The notes under the pieces: model-generated
The model's input: the letters and a program-made list of their open reading frames with translations, nothing else
What the model was told of the DNA's origin: nothing
Database searches by the model: none
In this document: positions 60,871 through 64,000 of the stretch, in pieces
Numbering within the stretch: position 1 is the first letter of the stretch
Layout of the letters: each line of letters opens with the position of its first letter
NCBI GenBank assembly: GCA_022826005.1
Contig: JAJDVT010000070.1
Location: 62,001 to 126,000, forward strand
DNA: 64,000 nucleotides
Reading direction: 5' to 3'
From: Gemmatimonadota bacterium
GTDB lineage: Bacteria; Gemmatimonadota; Gemmatimonadetes; Longimicrobiales; Gaopeijiaceae
Program-made: the position numbers and the translations under genes

Positions 60871-61059
60871 GGATACCGCGCAGAAGATCGTCGCCGAAGC
60901 GCGCTACCGCTCGGGACTGAGCGACGAAGAGGCGAGAGTCGGCGGGCGGTGGGGACAGGTGCGGGGCGGGCGGCGGTGGAGACGAGCAGGGAGCGGACCG
61001 CGAATCGCGGCGGCGACGAAAGTCCCGCGGACCCGCTACTTGGGGACATGGTCAGTGAT

Positions 61060-61359
61060 CATGGTGACCAAGTACAGCCCGATGTGGAGGGTGATCAAGT
61101 TCGGCTCACCGCCCGCCAGCGCGCGATCGTGGCGATTTGCGATGTACCGCCAAGGCTGGCCGAGCTCATGGAGCGCGCGGGCGTGTTGCACCGCTCCCAC
61201 TTTCGCCGGAAGCATCTGAAGCCGCTCCTGGAGGCGGGGCTGGTCCGCATGACGAATCCCGCGAATCCGCGCGCGCCGAACCAGAGGTACGTGCTGACCG
61301 ACGCGGTGGCCCCGCTGAAGGGGGATCAACCGCCGTCTTCCAGGGAGCGAGTGGGGTGA
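61060..61359 (+). pseudogene. Winged-helix C-terminal fragment (as at the C-terminus of some Fic/AlbA-type proteins)
   Basis: LTARQRAIVAICDVPPRLAELMERAGVLHRSHFRRKHLKPLLEAGLVRMTNPANPRAPNQRYVLT. Confidence 0.45.
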
Positions 61360-61590
61360 TTCGAGCGCTGGAAGTCAAGCCGCGAGAGGGGCTGAGGATC
61401 TGGCTCAGGTTCTCCGACGGGTCTGCGGGCGAGGTTGACTTGTCCGATCTCGTCGGCAGGGGTGTGTTCCGGGCCTGGGACCGCGTGGACCGGATCGTCG
61501 CGTCGTTCGGCGAGACCGGCTGACCTTCGACTGGCGGGACAGAGACCATGCTGACCAGGTAGGCGCCGACATTGGTCAGTGACCATGTAT
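61356..61590 (+). pseudogene. DUF2442-like small protein, apparently frameshifted near its end
   Basis: VIRALEVKPREGLRIWLRFSDGSAGEVDLSDLVGRGVFRAW; downstream RLTFDWRDRDHADQVGADIG in another frame. Confidence 0.5.
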
Positions 61591-61613
61591 CGGTAGGCTC
61601 TCCCCTCGGTCCT

Positions 61614-62003
61614 TCACGTCATCTTCTCTTGGCCACCAAACAGGGCGCGAAGCTCCCGGTCCCTCTTCGCATTCTCCTCCTTGACTTCCCGCACCCGCGC
61701 CAGGAGCTCCTCGGCGGTGGAGCAGGTCAGGACGCAGATTCCGATCCGACCTGCGTCACTGATGCCTGCAATGGGCTCCGGCTCGTACGATATGCTCCTG
61801 GTCGTTTCGACGACGTGGTCCGCCGTCTCAAGGCCGAATCGAGCTGCGGTGAGCGCGTGGATGGCACTCTGGCGGCCCGCCACGCGGCCGGCCTCGTATG
61901 CGCTCTCGCGGCCCTCGTCGAACCCTACCCGATGGCGGCTGATAATGTCCTGGCCGACCTCCTCGGCGAATCCCGCTATGGTCACCACATCCTTCGAGTT
62001 CAC
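61614..62003 (-). CDS. Small protein of unknown family, tandem paralog 1
   Basis: GRESAYEAGRVAGRQSAIHALTAARFG...CVLTCSTAEELLARVREV; GTG start at 62003. Confidence 0.6.
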   Translation of the reverse strand: MNSKDVVTIAGFAEEVGQDIISRHRVGFDEGRESAYEAGRVAGRQSAIHALTAARFGLETADHVVETTRSISYEPEPIAGISDAGRIGICVLTCSTAEELLARVREVKEENAKRDRELRALFGGQEKMT

Positions 62004-62398
62004 GGTCGCTCTCCTTCCGTCAGTTCCTTCACCCGAGCCAGGAGCTCCTTGGCCGTGCCGCATGTGAACACGCAAGCCGCGAGGCGAGCAGTCCACTCGG
62101 GTTCGCGGATGTACTCAAACAGCTTCGAGACCCGGTGCGCCGCCACCGGCCCGAATTTCACCCAGACCACCGAGTGGATGACCTCACTCTGCCCCTCCGT
62201 CATGCCGTCGTTGTACGCAGATTCGCCTCCTCGCACGTAGCCCGCGAAGTAGGTCTCGGCCGTAAGCCTGGCGACGCTCTCGGCAACCAACTGCATCCGC
62301 TCTTCGTGGGGAACACCCGTAGACCGGAGACCGCCTTCGTATCCCTCCAGCCATGCCCCAGGGGAACCGATCCGACCCATTGTGCGCGCACCCAACAT
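62000..62398 (-). CDS. Small protein of unknown family, tandem paralog 2
   Basis: [27 protein letters not shown]...[18 protein letters not shown]; overlaps paralog 1 by 4 bp. Confidence 0.6.
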   Translation of the reverse strand: MLGARTMGRIGSPGAWLEGYEGGLRSTGVPHEERMQLVAESVARLTAETYFAGYVRGGESAYNDGMTEGQSEVIHSVVWVKFGPVAAHRVSKLFEYIREPEWTARLAACVFTCGTAKELLARVKELTEGERP

Positions 62399-62801
62399 TC
62401 ACCCCTCCTGTCGATTCCCTGCGCCGTTGCGGCCCCGGCAGGACGCGAAGCGCCCTAACGGAGCTGGTGTCCGAATGGAAGGTAGCGCGCCCCGTGGTCG
62501 GCTGGCCACTTGGAGTCCTTGTCTTGCGGCAGTCCGGGCATCTTCCGGAGCAACTGGCGCAGCTGAGCGGATCCCAGATCTTGCTGCCGCAACGACTCTT
62601 CGGGCCCCAGGTCCAGGCAGATGCTCCGAATCCAGCGCAGGACAGCCACGCGGCGGCACGCGACACGTTCTCCCAAGACGACAATCAGCCGGCCACGGCC
62701 ACCTTTCGCGCGATCCAGGGCCCGTGCACCTTGAACCGGGTCCCTACACCCACCCACCCCGGACCTCCCCGCCCCCACCCACACCCAAAGGAGACCTTGC
62801 C

Positions 62802-64000
62802 TTGATCACCGCCCTCGCCCTCGCCGCGGCAGTCCACGCGCCCGTCCAGACCCCCGATCTGGCCCCCGGCACCCGCTACGATCCCGGCATCCCGACGCTG
62901 GAGCAGGTTGCGGGCCACGACTTCGGCGAGGCGATCACGCCGCCCGCCGATGTGATCCGCTACATGGAAGCGCTGGCCGAAGCGGCTCCCGGGCGCACGC
63001 ACCTGGTGCGCTACGCGACGAGCTGGGAGGGCCGCCCCCTGGTCGCTCTGGTGATCGGATCGGCGGAGCGCATGGCGCGGCTGGACGAGGTCAAGGCCGG
63101 GCTGGCCCGCCTGAGCGATCCGCGCGGCCTCTCCGCCGGCGAGGCCGAGGCCCTGATCGCGGAGCTGCCGGTGGTGACCGCGCTCATGCATTCGATCCAC
63201 GGCAACGAGATCAGCGGGAGCGGCGCGGCCATGGCCGAGGCGTACCACCTGCTGGCGGCGACCGGGGATCCCGATGTCGAGCTGATCCTGTCCGAGTCGC
63301 TGGTCCTGATCGACCCGCTCGAGAACCCCGACGGGCGCAATCGCTTTGTCTATCAGAACCGGATCGCGCAGGCAAGATGGCCGGACGAGGCCGCGGTCTC
63401 CGCCGAGCACGACGAACCGTGGCCCGGCGGACGCACGAACCACTACCTGTTCGACCTCAACCGCGACATGTTCATCCAGAGCCAGCCGGAGACCAGGGGC
63501 AAGGTCGACCTGCTCCTCGAGTACCGGCCGCAGGTGGTTGTGGACCTTCACGAGATGGGCGGCAACTCCACCTACTTCTTTCCGCCCACCGCCCCGCCAT
63601 CCAACCCTTGGTACGGCGAGCGGCAGATCGCGCTGATGGACGTGATCGGGTCGGCCATCGCGGCCAGGTTCGACGAGCGCGGCATCGCCTACTTCAATCG
63701 CGAGATCTTCGACCTGTTCTACCCCGGCTACGTGGACATGTGGCCCATGGGGCAGGGCGCGCTCGGGATGACCTTCGAGCAGGCCAGCGCCCGGGGGCTC
63801 GGGCTGAGGCGGTCCGATGGCGACCTGCTCACCTACGCCGACGGGGTGCTCCACCACTTTACCGCCGCGATCGAGACGGCGCTGACGGCCGCCCGGAACC
63901 GGGAACGGATCCTGCGCGACTACCACGCCTTCCGGCAGGGCGGCGTGGAGGCGGGACGGAGCGGCCCGGCGGAGATCGTGCTTCACTCCGCGCACGATCC
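62802..64000 (+). CDS. M14 zinc carboxypeptidase family protein (3' truncated by window)
   Basis: TTG start after [75 protein letters not shown]. Absent from the supplied ORF track because it is open at the window end. Confidence 0.88.
   Translation, partial: MITALALAAAVHAPVQTPDLAPGTRYDPGIPTLEQVAGHDFGEAITPPADVIRYMEALAEAAPGRTHLVRYATSWEGRPLVALVIGSAERMARLDEVKAGLARLSDPRGLSAGEAEALIAELPVVTALMHSIHGNEISGSGAAMAEAYHLLAATGDPDVELILSESLVLIDPLENPDGRNRFVYQNRIAQARWPDEAAVSAEHDEPWPGGRTNHYLFDLNRDMFIQSQPETRGKVDLLLEYRPQVVVDLHEMGGNSTYFFPPTAPPSNPWYGERQIALMDVIGSAIAARFDERGIAYFNREIFDLFYPGYVDMWPMGQGALGMTFEQASARGLGLRRSDGDLLTYADGVLHHFTAAIETALTAARNRERILRDYHAFRQGGVEAGRSGPAEIVLHSAHD

Noticed and set aside
62455-62784. 109-aa minus-strand ORF (..[52 protein letters not shown])
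   Set aside because: Some protein-like character at the C-terminus, but no family, no convincing start and an Arg/Gly-rich N-terminus; insufficient support

Overview
A 64-kb, very GC-rich bacterial chromosomal window. Gene families and codon usage look Gemmatimonadota-like, but that is an inference from memory and was not tested. Most of it is ordinary single-copy metabolism and envelope genes: BNR/VPS10-type propeller protein, DNA pol III epsilon-like exonuclease, threonine dehydratase, 2-oxoglutarate dehydrogenase E1, PgeF, three glycosyltransferases, YhaN/YhaO (SbcC/SbcD-like) pair, 180-kDa NAD-GDH, Ppx/GppA, M14 peptidases, amidase and a CoxSLM-D molybdo-hydroxylase operon. Less ordinary features: (1) a dispersed, structured ~245-bp repeat with two long copies and one internally shortened inverted copy; (2) a four-gene ABC/FtsX cluster ending in a membrane-anchored AttH/CrtC-like lipocalin protein, resembling an attEFGH-type system; (3) an accessory segment (Fic, serine hydrolase, MNT/HEPN pair, TIGR04255-like two-gene unit) lying between coxD-like and coxE-like genes; (4) a substrate-binding protein, output-less HAMP sensor and OFA-type MFS operon preceded by 22-bp-spaced dyad repeats; (5) decayed genes, including a class II photolyase next to a DUF523/DUF1722 gene, a beta-propeller gene, and a HigA-like gene with an in-frame amber codon; (6) two overlapping tandem paralogs of an unknown small family. 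No rRNA, tRNA, CRISPR array or intact transposase was recognised. All family calls are from reading translated sequence; no database search was run.
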